A stretch of 64,000 nt of DNA from Panax quinquefolius (GCA_020205615.1 CM035164.1:213501-277500), one strand, 5' to 3'. Positions 36,308-49,600 are shown, counted from the first letter of the stretch. Notes: a model not told the origin generated them from the letters alone. Program-made: numbers and translations.

Positions 36308-38183
36308 TGAAAGTAGTATGCATACAAGCCAATCATGTTTGATGATAAAGCATATACTTCAGAACAATCTTATTCATTTATTAATAAAAAGTATTAATTT
36401 ATTAAAGGCTTTTAATTATCTACATGATCTTTGTTTTATAATATGTGATAAACCCATAGTTTTAAGCAATGCTTTTAGAATAATGATGATGATCATTCTA
36501 ATGAGATCTAAATTCTTAGAAAGCTTAAAACTAAAATAGTTCCCAATCATGGATTACTAAATTGGGGATTAGTGAATCCAGGATAGATTGGTACACATAC
36601 GTTCTTGCTCATTGGATGAGGATGATTGATCTCATGATCATTTTGTGTGAGACACTAAAGCAAGTATGTAGGTGCTTATTAGAGAATAAGTTCATTGAAC
36701 GTGGCTCGCTAAGGAATACCTAATGGAGTTTTATTTGCACTGTCAATAGGAATTTCTGTAGTGATAGTAAGACAAGTAATCCTTGGACTTGAGATCATCA
36801 TAGTATCTTGTGTATGATGAGTTATACTTTGACTTATTCTTAAGACCCTTAGGGTATATCAAAGGGTATGCTTGGGTATAATAAGTTGTGCATGGAGATA
36901 ATGTATGATCAATAAAGAATCTACCACTTCTAATAAAAGAAGAGAAATGTCTATGTGATTCGATAAATGACAACCCAAAGAGTCCTTGGTTAAGGCAGAA
37001 TGAAATTAGAAAGGAGTTTCTAATTTGCATTATTTGGAGTTGTGCATTTAAGAGTCGAAATACATATAATTAAATAAAATAAGACAGCATGAAATTCCAT
37101 GTCTTATATTTAATTGGGACATTGTATGGTGGAAGGATTGAATTATACTGAAGAACTATTTACTCAAAGGTTCTTTAATGATTAATGTTGAAATCTATAT
37201 TATCCGGAAAGTCGTTGATCGCTAGGGAGGCTTATCCTATTGTAGAATAAATATTATTTATTTAAATAAATTAATTATTTAATTTATTTATTTAAATAAG
37301 ATTAGAATTGTTCTAATTGATTTATTCACAACCTAGGTTTAATATGGAGAACCTAAAGGGTCACACCATAAAAGGAAGAATAATTATTTAAGAAGTTAAT
37401 GGCATAATCGTAATAATATAGTTAAGTATATTTAATTTAATCTATGGTGATAGAATAAATTAAATAGCTTAATATTTATTATTTAATATTTTAGAAATAT
37501 TAAATATAAATTAATAAGATGAGTCTTATTAATATTATTACAATTATTATTATTTTAATTTCTAAAAGAGTTTAGGAATTAATTTAATATAAAACTCTCA
37601 TTTATTCCTAATTGGATTAGGAAGGAAAATTAGTTAAAGGAGTTTAATTAATTATCCCTAATAAGATTATGGAGCTTAATTAATTAAAAGAATTAATTAA
37701 TTAAAACCCAATTCCTTAATTGTTAAGGTGGGTTGCCCACATCTATAAATAAGAGGAGTCTTATTATGGGTGGTATGGGTTGTTGACTTTTAACAAAGTA
37801 CATAATAATTCCAAGTTGTTGGGAGTATGCCTTTTCTATAGAGATAGAAAACTAGGGTTAGCCATAACACCCATCTTCTTGAATTTTATTCTTCCTTGGT
37901 GGATCACCTCAGAGGCCAAACACATGGGTGGCTAACGTTGATCAAAGGAAGGAACAAAACCCGGTGGATTCAAGTCAACGCGAAAGGATTTGGAGGTGAA
38001 CTTGTACGAGGAAGCTCGATCTTCAAGGGTATGATTTTATTCTTTATCTTTTCGTTTAATTAATAATTATGCATCAAGGGTGATCCGGGTATATGGTTTG
38101 TAAATTTTTTAAACTCTGATTTTTACACGCTTCCGCTTAATTTTTGCAATTTGATTGCACCCATGAATATTACAAACCTAACA
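36308..38183 (+). repeat. Copia 3' LTR (1876 bp)
   Basis: An uninterrupted LTR from TGAAAGTAGT to CCTAACA, used here as the reference for the split 5' LTR and the reverse solo LTR. It has the TATA box CTATAAATA at about 37743. It is followed by the GTTAG duplication at 38184. Confidence 0.92.
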
Positions 38184-38430
38184 GTTAGAACCGGACGAGA
38201 TAGCCAAAGACTTAACGTATGAGGAGGTACCTGTCAAGATCTTGGATAGGAAGGAGCATGTCCCACGCCATGAAAGGTCATACCACAAGTTAAAGTTTTG
38301 TGGAGGAACCATCTTTATAGAGGAAATGACCCGGGAATTGGAAAGCGAAAATGAAAAGGAGGTATCTCACCTTTTCGAAACACCAGTACGTACGTCAATT
38401 TCGAGGACGAAATTTCATAAGGAGGGAGGT
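38184..38430 (+). pseudogene. Gypsy chromodomain end and polypurine tract (resumed)
   Basis: Continues the pol interrupted at 27234. Decayed frames hold the ILDRKE-type and VKVLWRNH-type chromodomain pieces (about 38240-38330) and the FEDEIS tail, then AAGGAGGGAGGT (38419-38430) as polypurine tract before the 3' LTR. Confidence 0.85.
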
Positions 38431-41139
38431 TGTAAGACCCCAACTTATTATTAATGAAATTTAATTTTCTCTTTATTATTTTGAAATAGTAAGGGTTGAT
38501 TTGATTAATGTGGATAGTTAGGGTAAAATACGCAAATATTTCAAAAATAAGCAAGTGGTTATAAAATATTCATTGTGGTGGGAGAATATTAAACTTTGTC
38601 GGGGAATATTAATATGCGGCCAGCAATGACCACATGTGTGGGCCCCATGCTGGAAAGCGATTGGATGAAGAAAAGCGACAAATATAAGTTGTTTAAAAAT
38701 AGCGGTGTGGTTGTGGTTATTCTAGATTAATCGTAAAAATACCCGGTGGTTAAAAACACGGTAGAACACGGTATTGCACCAATTATTGATTCTTACGTAA
38801 GAAGGCACTACTCAATAATGGTTACGATAATTCTCGCTCAGGTATTTTATTGAGTTAATAATTTCTGCGTTGATATTTTATATTCTTTGTTGTTTTGATA
38901 ATTGTCATTACACAGTATTTTTCATTATCGAAGCAATAATTCATATTATCTGAATAATATTATTAGATAACATTATTGGCAATGTCTAGAAAGTTCTGTC
39001 TAAGGAGAGGTTTGGTCACCTAATTGCGCGCCAGTAAGAAGAAATTCTTATTGGAAAGCCCCCTCTATCCTAGGAACTGCCTGGTTGTCAATAATGTGAT
39101 TTTGTAATATTATTTATGAATAATTAATTATTGATTTATATGATGAGGAAAATATTGATTTTATGAGGATATAGATGGAGAAAATTTTTAATGTGACAAT
39201 TGTTGAAAATTAATATTTTATCTTTTTCTGATAAAATAATTCATTTAAATATATTATTTTAATAATATATTAACGATGATATTTTTACAATGAATGTGGG
39301 ATATATGAGTATATGAGGAGGAAGAGTATTTTTGTGGCATTAAATGTTTAACACATGTTTTGTGTGTTGGTGGACACAATTATTGACCGAAATTTGATTA
39401 TAGCCTGTAAAATCATCCGTTTGTGGATTTCGGTCAATTTCTATTTGGAATTTGGAAAAACTTTCTTCTGTAAAGTTGTAGAGAATTGAATTTCCTATAA
39501 AAACTTGCGAGATTCGAATTTTCTGATGAAAGGGCTATTTATTATGAATTATTGAAGTTCCGAAGTTCCGAAATAATTAATTTTTGGGAGTTTTAGTTAA
39601 TTATTTTGAGAAAAACGTTTTTTGCAACTAAGTTGGCCTCACATGTGATTCAAATGGGCTGAGATCAGTTGTCTAAGGTGGGCTAAAGAAAATGTGAAAA
39701 ATATATTAATATTATATTCAATTTTTAACGCTTTGGTGTTCTAAGCATTTTCCTATAAATAGGGTGCTTAGGTTAGAATTGAAAACACACCGTAAACCCA
39801 AGTTTCTCTCTATTTCTCTCGATATATTGAGCGTATTCTTGTGAGTATACTTTGAGTATTGTTAGACGGTGCAAGAAAGTTCCTTCAAAGACTATACCGG
39901 TATTCCATTTAGAAGTCTTAATCTTTCGAGGTAAAGGATGTTATTTTCTTCTCAAATGATATTATTTCTTCAATATCATTATCTTTGAAATATTGGTTGG
40001 AACTTTTTATCAAATTTGGAACTTTTTCATGCCTGGGGTTTCTTATTCATGAGTTCTTATTCACGAGTTACTATTCATGAGTTCTTATTCATTTAATTCT
40101 TATTCACGAAAGTACTATTTATGTAAGCGTAAAGATGTTTTTTTTTGTGGAATTTCTATCTTTTGGTTGAGTTATTATTCACGTATACGCCACTATTCAC
40201 GATATCTGAAGACTATTCATAGAAAAAATAAAATTTCTTCTTTTTGTCCAAAATATCTATTACGGATACTAGCTTTGATTGTATCCATGTTTTGATCATT
40301 CTTGAATTTTACACCACTATGATTATTTTTGAGGTATTTTTGAACATGGATAAAACAAAGTACTTAATCCTTAATCTTTAATCCTTGTCATTTTGTTTCT
40401 TTGGATTCGTTTCTTTAAAAAATATTTTCATCATCCTCGATCTTAAATGATGATATTATTGAATATCTTTGGCACACCAGAGTCAAAGATGAATGATTCT
40501 GAAGAATATCTTTGGTCAGTAGTGCAAAGATGAGCAGTGTTTAGATGAACATGATTAACTCGATGAATATCTTTGGCCTGTAGTGCAAAGATGAATATTT
40601 GATTCAGATGTATATTGATTGATGTTACGGGGATAAAAGATAGCGATGAACTTTTAAATTCATACATAGAAGATAGTAGTTTGCATTCTCTACTTAACTC
40701 TTCTAATGAATTATTATTTCATTGTGAATATTGATTTAAAATTTGTTGTCTATTGTATTCTATTAGATTTTTCCTGTTGAAGACTAACTGATAATTTGTT
40801 GTATATTATCTTAGTCATAATATTCTTTATTGGGCTAGTTGAGCTCACCCTTTTCCTTTTTGTTCCATTTTTCTTCTCGGAGGCGAGAATATAGCGAAAG
40901 TACGCAGTCTGGGTATGGAATGAAGGTTTTAGAAAGGATTGTTTAGTAGTCCTCATCATTTTGTAAAATAATGTATCAATAAATGTGATGAGGATTTATT
41001 TGAGTATAGATATTGTCAGAAGATAATATTTGTATTCAAACTCACAGTTTTACTATTGTAATAATAAAGTTGTAGTTATTTCTGTACCATGTATTGACAA
41101 CTCAGAATAGGTGATGTATACCTATTTTGGGGCGCCACA
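38431..41139 (+). repeat. 3' LTR-A of the nested gypsy element
   Basis: 2.7 kb from TGTAAGACCCC to GGCGCCACA. TATA box CTATAAATAG at 39753-39762; hairpin block at 40464-40592. It is nearly the same as the LTR at 20046-22742 apart from scattered multi-base swaps at CTG/CG positions. Confidence 0.9.
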
Positions 41140-42167
41140 ACTGTCTTCTGTATAATATCCACTCTCGTAATAAGTCCTCATTACATTTATTGTCACTTTA
41201 TTTAACAGAATAGTGAGGACTACTATCTTATCAATTGGTCCATCACTCCGTTTCCGACTCGTCTCCATTCCTATATTCTCATTTCTCGAAGAGAATAGTG
41301 AAAGAAAAAGGTGAGCTCAACTAGCCCAAAGAAGAAATATTATGACTAAGATAATGCAGACTAAATTATCATTAGCTTTTAATGGTGTTAAAGCGATAAA
41401 ACATAACAAACATCAAGTTTAACTGCGATTAGAACAAGCAATCCATTGTAAGAGTCAAGAGAGAATAAAATCTACTATCTTTTATGATTTAAAAGGTTTT
41501 TCATGACTTTTATCGCCGAGACTCAATTTTTTAATAAATAATCTACATCATCGAATCACCCCCGCACTACGGCGAGGATATTTCTTTAGTATCACGACCA
41601 CAATTATCCATGCACTACGGGCCAAGAATATTTGTGTATTCATTAATGGTCATGATCATGCCAACAACTGTCCATCAATGCACTACGGGCCAATGAAGAC
41701 TTTTACCACATTATTTGTAACATTACGGTCATGATTATACCGAATAATCCCTGGTCATAATCATACCAAGTCCATCTGCACTATAGACCACATATGACTT
41801 TCAACAAAATATAAACATGAGGATGATGACAATGATATAAGAATTCAATAAAACAAGTTCAAGAATTAATTTATCCAGGAACCAATAACGTCCAAATTGT
41901 CAACATGATACTGCTTTGTAAAATAAAATTAAAAAATGCTCAGAAAAATATTTCCATGAAAAGATACTGGATGAAGCGCAAATATTAAGAATATTCCACT
42001 AATTTCATGGAGTATAAAAGTCAAAACTTTAACCAACTGAGTATAATAAAGAATGGAATAACAAAAGAAATCACCATGCATAAAGTACTTCACAAAAGAC
42101 AAAGTTATTCCAGCGAAGAATAATAAAGTAACGGAACCAAAGTTAAAGCGAAATTGCACCAAGCGAG

Positions 42168-42371
42168 GATGTTCCAACAGAATAATAAAGACGGAACCAG
42201 GTCCGGCGTAAACGCACAGACATGATATTCCAACAGAATAATAATAAAGATGGAACCAGGTCCGGCGTAAACGCACAGACAGGATATTCCAACAGAATAA
42301 TAATAAAGACGGAACCAGGTCCGGCGTAAACGCACAGACAGGATGTTCCAACAGAATAATAAAGACGGAAT
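42168..42371 (-). repeat. Minisatellite, 3.5 units of 56-59 bp
   Basis: Units begin at 42168, 42224, 42283 and 42342 with GATGTTCC or GATATTCC and share CCAGGTCCGGCGTAAACGC. They differ mainly by an extra ATA. A diverged unit lies just before (about 42110-42167). It is far more CG-rich than the surrounding LTR. Confidence 0.9.
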
Positions 42372-42825
42372 ATTAGAAGAATGTCACCAAGTATAGGGTA
42401 GTCCGCGTATACTGGTTATTCCAGCAGAATAATAAAGAATGGAATAACAGAAGTTCTCTTCATGAATACATAAGAAATAATACTCCTTACGAGTACAACA
42501 AATAATATCCCTTACCGTAAAAGAAACTGAATATAATAGTAGGGAAGTAGCAGAATACTTTTCTTATTTCTCTCTATAATTTCTCTCTCTAGAGTTTCAG
42601 TGAATTCGTAAGAAATAATGAAGGAATGAGCTTCATTTATAGAAGAATGGAATGCGATAAGTAACTAACTTCATTAAGCTATTCCAGATTGATTTACTTT
42701 AATCTGTCATCCATATTTAAAGCAAAAATTTTTAAATAAAATACAATATATTATATATATTAAATATATAACATGTGTTTTAAAAAAATATCACGAGATT
42801 CATCCCCGAATCCAATATCAATTCA

Positions 42826-42826
42826 A

Positions 42827-42874
<48 letters not shown>

Positions 42875-42885
42875 AAAGTTAACAA

Positions 42886-42945
<60 letters not shown>

Positions 42946-43063
42946 TCTCAATAATATACTTTTCCACCATGCAATCCAACTCCTTTTTCTTTGATTTCCT
43001 GTGAACCCCCCCACCACCATTTCAAAACATGTGACAAAATTATATATATATAATACGTATATA

Positions 43064-43101
<38 letters not shown>
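42826..43101. repeat. (CT)n and three (TA)n tracts in LTR-B
   Basis: CT units at about 42826-42853, then TA tracts at about 42853-42874, 42890-42940 and 43066-43101. Open frames over them (runs of Ile-Tyr) are repeat artefacts. Confidence 0.9.
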
Positions 43102-43107
<6 letters not shown>

Positions 43108-43867
43108 AACAACTTCTACCAACAGTTTTGAAAAATGGGTAAGTGAGGGTCCAACAAAATTTATATCAAATACTTAATAAAAAAAATCCCCTCAATATTT
43201 TTAACAACATTTATCACCATTATTATAATTCACAATATTAATCGACCGAAGTCGTTTCCCAAGAAAGAGGGGCTTTCAATAAGGATTTCTCCCTATTAGT
43301 GTAATTGATTAGGTGACAAAACCTCTCCTTGTCGGAACTTCTAAACATCGTTAATATTGCGAATAATAATATTAATAACTCTGTCATTTCAATTATTGAT
43401 TTAATAATATATAAAATATTGACAATAATTGAATCAAATAACGTGAGATCTTGTCGCAAATTATCGTAGCAATAATTGAACAAAACCGAGTGACTTCTCA
43501 CGTAAGCATCGATAATCAAAGCAGTGTGCTCTCTGCATCATTCTAGCGTATTCTTGTACTTTTTTAACAAGGGTGTTTCAACAGTTAACGGTAAAATTTC
43601 ATGAATTATTTTCATAAAGTTTTTTTGTCGTTTTCTCAATCCGATAATAATTCTGTTGTGGGTCCACCAATGATTTTGCCGTTGTACGAATATTCCCTGC
43701 TAAAATGAATATTCCCCGACCAATCGAATATTATATAACAACTTGCGTACTTTGCAAATTTATAAATATTACCCACAACTATAACATTATATCAAATTCA
43801 TTCCATAATATTCAAAAATGATATTTATAGAAAATTCACATTTATTTATAAAAATTGGGGTCTTACA

Positions 43868-44213
43868 ATCTTAGTCATAATATTTCTTACTGGGCTAGTT
43901 GAGCTCACCCTTTCTTTCACCTTTATTCTTGTGAAATGAGAATATAAATTTGGAGCAGTCGGGGGAGCGGGTGATGGTCCTAGATGGTGCATTAGTAGTC
44001 CTCACTATTCGTGAAATAGTGTGATAATAATTGTAATGAGGACTCCTTTTGAGTTTGTATACTCTATAGTGAGACAATATTTGTATTCAAACCTTAGGTT
44101 TATGTTTTGTCGTATTATGCATACGGTTGTATTATTAAGTTGTATTTGAATTCTGTACCATGTATCTAGCGACTCAAGATGGGTGATGTATACCTAATTT
44201 TGGGGGCGTCACA
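43868..44213 (+). repeat. LTR 3' tail fragment, forward
   Basis: It starts at TCTTAGTCATAAT, runs through GGGCTAGTTGAGCTCACC and the GTAATGAGGACT block, and ends GGGGGCGTCACA. It is the last 346 bp of a gypsy LTR, with no 5' part. It mirrors 41140-41370 in the opposite orientation. This is the last retroelement piece before gene space. Confidence 0.8.
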
Positions 44214-46338
44214 CATAATGCGTACCATTTTTCTCGTTTAAGTGGTACCTACCGATACCAGTACATACCGATGTACTATTTTAGATTTATTATTAAAAAC
44301 ATATAGTTTAGAGATGTTTACTAAACTAAGTCGGGGGAGGTATAAATTTTTAGACATTCGATCAAATTTTGGACAATGAAAGATGTATTATAGGGGACAT
44401 TTGTTATATAGATCATTTGCAGTGGTCATCTTAAGTACCCGATAATGTGGTTAGTCATCTTTATAGATCGTGTTTGTTACATGGGTAATCTTATATTCTT
44501 GATAATCAGATATCTAGTAAAATGTCAAGATTTCCTGTAATCAAATGACTAAAAAATAAATGGTAATCTAAGATTACCACATAGTAGTCATCTAGAAATT
44601 TTTATTCAGACAAAAATATTCTTTATATTTAATAAGCCGTACATAAATATCCTTATTAGTTACATAATTTACATTTATTTATTTTTGTTTATCAACAAGT
44701 TTAGTTTAATTAAAATAACTCATTGTTCTAGTTTGTATGTGGTGTTGTTTGTTGTTTATTATTATTATAAAGTATGCGGTGTTGCTTGTTATTTATCATT
44801 ATAAGTTTAACGTATTCTTAATACATATACTTGAAAATTTTGTGCTTAGTAATTGAATAAATCATGAATTGTTATTTTATAAACATATTAAAAATTTAAT
44901 ATGATTTACTAAGTAATATCTTGAATGAAAATTTTTTGATAGTACTTTGATAATTGGTTATAATTACATTTCATATGGGTGAATCATTCAACTAAAATTA
45001 GTACAATAATATTTTAATAAAAGGTGAATATTAAAAAAAATAAACTCATTCGTACCACTTACCAAATTTTGGGATCCCTGGCCAAATCTTACCATAATTC
45101 ATTTTTGATCTATTTTTTAATTTATAAATAACCCTATTATATACATAATGATGATATTTATCAATCTTTTGATTAACCAAGAACCAAGGCGGGTGAATTA
45201 GAAGACTGATGACAGTAAAATTTGAAAAGGCAGGGTTTTAGCGAGCGATTTCTTAAGCTCGTGGCGGGTTGGTGGTAGTAGGTTTACCATGAGCTTTTTC
45301 CTATATTTTTTTACAAAATCTTGATAAACTAAAAATAGTAATAATAATAAATATTAAAAATAATAAAATAATTTATAATAAACAATAATTCTAATTACTT
45401 AAATTAACTACATATCTCAATCAATTAAAATTTTAATAGTATTATAATTTTAGATATTATTCTAAAGGCATGATTTGGGATAATGATTGATTTACTTTCC
45501 AAATAAGTAGGGGGAATGCATAATTAAGGGATAATGATTAATTTACTTTCCAAATTTACTACAATAAGTAGGAGATTGCACAATTATCTAACTTAAACTA
45601 ATAATTGTTAGTTTAATAATTTTATACTTTAAAATTATTAACTACATATCTCAATCAATTAAAATTTTAATAGTATTATAAATTAGTATTATTAATTAAT
45701 TACCTACATTAACTACATATCTTAATTATAATTTTCAATTATAGTTAAAATATATTGAGATTGCATTAAAATAAATAATTTTTGTAAACTTAGTTGGTTT
45801 GAAGCTCTTATTTATTTCTTACAATCTGTTTCAGTTCTCACAACCCACAAATAATAACATTTTATTTTAAAAATAAATAAATTCTTGGTAGATTAGTAGT
45901 AAAAAAAAATTGGGATTTTAGTATTAGAAAAAAAGTACGTGGTTTTTTTTGATTATGTGATGATTTGACACCATTATGTGGCTGCCCATCTTTCTTAAGT
46001 CTACTTTTGATGGATAATTAGTAATTTACAAAAATATAAAATTATGAAAAGGAAAGGAAATTTTAAAATATATATAGAAAGTAGAAACCGGTAGGACTTT
46101 ATTGCTTGGAAGATTCACACACACACACACACACGCTCAAAAGAGTCCAAATCCAAAACCACACAACACTAACACTACTACTAGAAAGAAAGAGAAACCT
46201 TCGTATCCCTCTGATTATGTCCTTTTCTATTTAACTCTTACCCCTTTGAGTCGCTCAATTTACCACCCCAGTCATCCATCAATGCCAATCTTAGCTCACC
46301 CCCAATCAAATAATACTCTACCGCAACAAACGATGCCG
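44214..46338. other. AT-rich intergenic stretch
   Basis: No gene seen. It contains a pair of about 45-bp direct repeats (45405-45450 and 45638-45683, sharing AACTACATATCTCAATCAAT) and a second pair around GGGATAATGATT (45477-45517, 45529-45573). A (CA)n run lies at 46115-46133. Confidence 0.6.
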
Positions 46339-46688
46339 TGTCACAGCAAATGAAATACTCCCACGTGGACAAACGGCATCACCCGGTAAGGAAGTTAAGG
46401 AGGGGTGAAAGTGGAAATAAGCAAAAGCAGAGGGACTTATCGGGGGTGAAGCCAAGCCGTGCCGTGGTGCTATTTGAATCACCACTTTTTGTTTGGATCA
46501 AAACCCTCCCAGTGTCTCAACAAAAACCCAAACCCTTCTCTTCTTTCGCTGTTTGTGGCGGCTGAAAAATCCCCCGTTGTTCCCCCTCTCTCCTAGGGTT
46601 TCTCCCTATCCATCCATCTGTTTGTGAAAATCTTAAACCCTCGAGGGGTTTATCTAATTCAAAGATCTATAATCAATCTCGAAGGTTC
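46339..46688 (+). promoter_or_regulatory. Promoter and 5' UTR region of the first ECT2-like gene
   Basis: It is similar to 51797-52094 upstream of the second copy. Shared blocks include GGTGCTATTTGAATCACC, TTGGATCAAAA and CCCTAGGG near the start of the leader, then TCTATAATCAATCTC just before the ATG. No clear TATA box is seen. The shared segment shows that the tandem duplication carried the promoter. Confidence 0.6.
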
Positions 46689-49600
46689 ATGGCTACCGTT
46701 GCTCCTCCCGCAGATCGTATCCTTTCCAACAACTTGGGTATTTTTCTCTTTGGGTTTATGATATTTTGTTTCTCGATCCAAACTGTTTGTTTCGTGCTCT
46801 TATTTTTATATCATTTTATGTGTACACGCCATATCTTCTGGGCATACGTAGAGATCTGTATATTCATGTGTGAATTTTTTTTTGAGACTATTTGAGAGGG
46901 TCTCTTTTCTATTTTAATTGTTCATTTCTTTTAGTTTAATTGTTAATTTGTTTGTTGATTCGGGTGAATTAATCTTGGTCTGAAATCGGATTTGACTATT
47001 TGTTCAAAAAGTTGCATCTTTCTTCTTTTTTATGCAGTTTCTTTTCATTAACTGTTCATCTGTTATAGCGGTTGAATTGCCTGATTGCAGTAAGTCAAAG
47101 TTATATATATTGTTTCTGTGTTCAGTATAATTTTGAATAGCATAATCTTGTGTAGCTGTCTGAGATATGATTTTTTTTTGTCTCAAGATTTACATTATTT
47201 GTTAGGGTACAATTTTAATTAATTTCATATTTGCTTGTTGTTCTACTTCCCTTTTATGTTTCTCTGATTGGATTGGATTGGGAACTTAGAAATTTTTGGT
47301 CATCTATGTATACCTTTACTTTTCTGCTATAGAAGCTGCAGATTTGCTACAAAAGTTGTCATTGGATTCTCAGACCAAGACTTTGGAAATTCCAGAGCCC
47401 ACTAAGAAGGTGATTTTAAATAAAGGTGTAAACAGTCCATCATTTCTATCCCTTTATGTTTTTTGGTACTTGTATTGATCGTTTCTGATGTGTTGAATCT
47501 TATTTTCTTGCAGCCTCCTCCTGTAGATTCAGGTGATGTAACAAATGGTCAGATCCAGTCTTTTGACCGGTCTCTTACTCCCTTGCTACCGGATTTCATG
47601 GATCCAACCGTGTGTTATCTTCCTAATGGTTATGCTTCATATTATTATGGAGGTTATGATGGGACTGGTAATGAGTGGGATGACTACTCGAGATATATGA
47701 ACCCAGATGGAGTTGAGATGACTCATGTAAGATTATCTAATCCTTTCATCTGTGTTTTGGCCACTTGACCCGATCATTCGGAAAATAGTAACATTAAATA
47801 CAGATTTGTGACCTCTAAGCTAGTAATATTTTGCTCGCAGTCAGCAGATAGTCTGTAAACAATTCATTTTATGTTTTTATATTTCTTTGCTGTTTATTTT
47901 CAGGGAGTATATGGAGACAATGGGTCACTTATGTATCACCATGGTTACGGTTATGCACCCTATGGCCCGTACTCACCTGCGGGCTCACCTGTTCCTACAG
48001 TTGGACATGATGGCCAGCTCTACGGAGCTCAGCAGTACCAGTATCCTACTCCGTATTTCCAACCACTGACGCCAACAAGTGGGCCTTACCCAAGCCCAGC
48101 TGCCCCTCCCAAAGGTGAGATTTCGAGTATTGGGTCTGCTGATCAAGTGCCTTTGTCTGTTGAAACTCCCAATGGAAATTCTAATGGCATTGCAAATGGT
48201 GGTGGCTTAAAGGGAAATAATGGTTCAGCACCACTGAAAACAAATTATCAGAACTCATCTTATGCGAATGGTTCCTATGGAAGGGGTGCCTTGCCTGGAG
48301 GAATTTCTGCTTCTGGTTATCAAGACCCAAGATTCGGTTATGATGGTTCACGATCTCCTATACCATGGATAGATGGCCCTTTATATTCTGATGGGAATCC
48401 TAGGTCGGTGACTAGCACTTCCATTACATCATCAATACCTACTGGGAATGGTATTCCATCATCAAGGAATCAGAATGTTCGTCCTCATTCTCACCTCATG
48501 GTATGTTACATTTTTAAATAGCATTCAGTGCAGGAAGAGTTGTTTTAAATAAGTTGCTAATGTGCTCAGTCCTTGATATATTTATACGTTGCACTCCTAA
48601 ATGTTCGCGGAATCTTTTTAAATACTTCTGATGATTTTTTAGAATCTATCTCACTTCAATTGTCGTTCCAAAACAGGGATTGCACAATCCAAGGCCAATG
48701 TCTGGCTTGAACACAGCTAATGGGTATATGAATAGGATGTATCCAAACAAGGTGTACAGTCAGTATGGTAACGCTTATAGATCTGGGTATTATGGATCCA
48801 ATGGTTATGATCCCCGAACTGGTGGACGTGGGTGGTCGACTGTTGATAGCAAGTTCAAGCCAAGGGGACGAGGCAATGGTTTCTTGGGTTATGGTAATGA
48901 GAACACAGATGGTTTGAATGAACTGAATAGGGGCCCAAGAGCAAAGAGCACCAAAAATCAGAAGGGCTTCACACCTATTGCATTAGCTGTAAAGGGACAG
49001 AACATCTCATTGACAGGAACAAATGATTGCGAGGAAAAGCCTAGTGTGAATCATGACAGAGAGCAACACAACCGAGCTGATTTCCCAGAGAATTATGCTG
49101 ATGCTAAGTTCTTTGTTATAAAGTCATACAGTGAGGATGATGTTCACAAGAGTATCAAGTACAACGTCTGGGCGAGCACGCAAAATGGCAACAAGAAACT
49201 TGATGCGGCATACCAGGAAGCACAGCAGAAGTCTGGCGATTGTCCTATTTTTCTTTTCTTCTCGGTGAGCTTCGACTTACAAACTTGTTTGATTGCTGTT
49301 TGGTCTTTATTTATCTTTTGTTGTTATTAGAAATTTGCTTGGCTTTTGTCCAGGTCAATACAAGTGGCCAATTTGTTGGTTTCGCCGAGATGTTAGGGCC
49401 TGTTGATTTTAACAAGAGTCTTGAATATTGGCAACAAGATAAGTGGGTTGGATGTTTTCCCGTTAAGTGGCACATTGTGAAGGATGTGCCCAACAGTATC
49501 TTGAAGCACATCACTCTTGAGAACAATGAGAACAAACCCGTCACTAATAGCAGGGATACTCAAGAGGTGTGTGTTGTTCTTACTGTTATCGTTGCTCATA

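Larger units (their letters stand above)
27235..38183 (+). mobile_element. Ty1/copia LTR retrotransposon nested in a gypsy element
   Basis: A complete but decayed copia element. It comprises the 5' LTR (27235-27526 plus 29404-30982), interrupted by a reverse solo LTR; primer-binding site (30984-30996); a long AT-rich leader (30997-33327); gag (from 33328); pol remnants (about 34190-36290); polypurine tract (36296-36307); and 3' LTR (36308-38183). It is flanked by GTTAG on both sides. The LTR ends are TGGAAGTAGT/TGAAAGTAGT and CCTAACA. Stops and frameshifts fill gag-pol, so it is no longer active. Confidence 0.92.
41140..43867 (-). repeat. LTR-B, reverse orientation, nearly complete
   Basis: It reads back from TCTTACA (43861-43867) through (TA)n and (CT)n tracts, a 56-59 bp minisatellite (42168-42371), reversed hairpin units (about 41570-41790, GCACTACGGGCCAA) and the GGGCTAGTTGAGCTCACC landmark (reverse, about 41310). 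It stops near 41140 next to the LTR-A end. The last 100-150 bp of the LTR, including its terminus, appear to be missing. Confidence 0.8.

Noticed and set aside
41929..42351. 140-codon minus-strand frame with internal repeats
   Set aside because: The repeats come from the 56-59 bp minisatellite; there is no start context or other support for a protein.
42168..42371. CRISPR-like regular repeats
   Set aside because: Units are directly adjacent without unique spacers, in a plant LTR; this is a minisatellite.
42773..43122. Open frames on both strands over the LTR-B tracts
   Set aside because: They read through (CT)n and (TA)n repeats and have no family features.
46102..46353. 83-codon frame upstream of the first ECT2-like gene
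   Set aside because: Low-complexity Thr/His/Pro-rich translation of a CA repeat and leader region, with no counterpart before the second copy.
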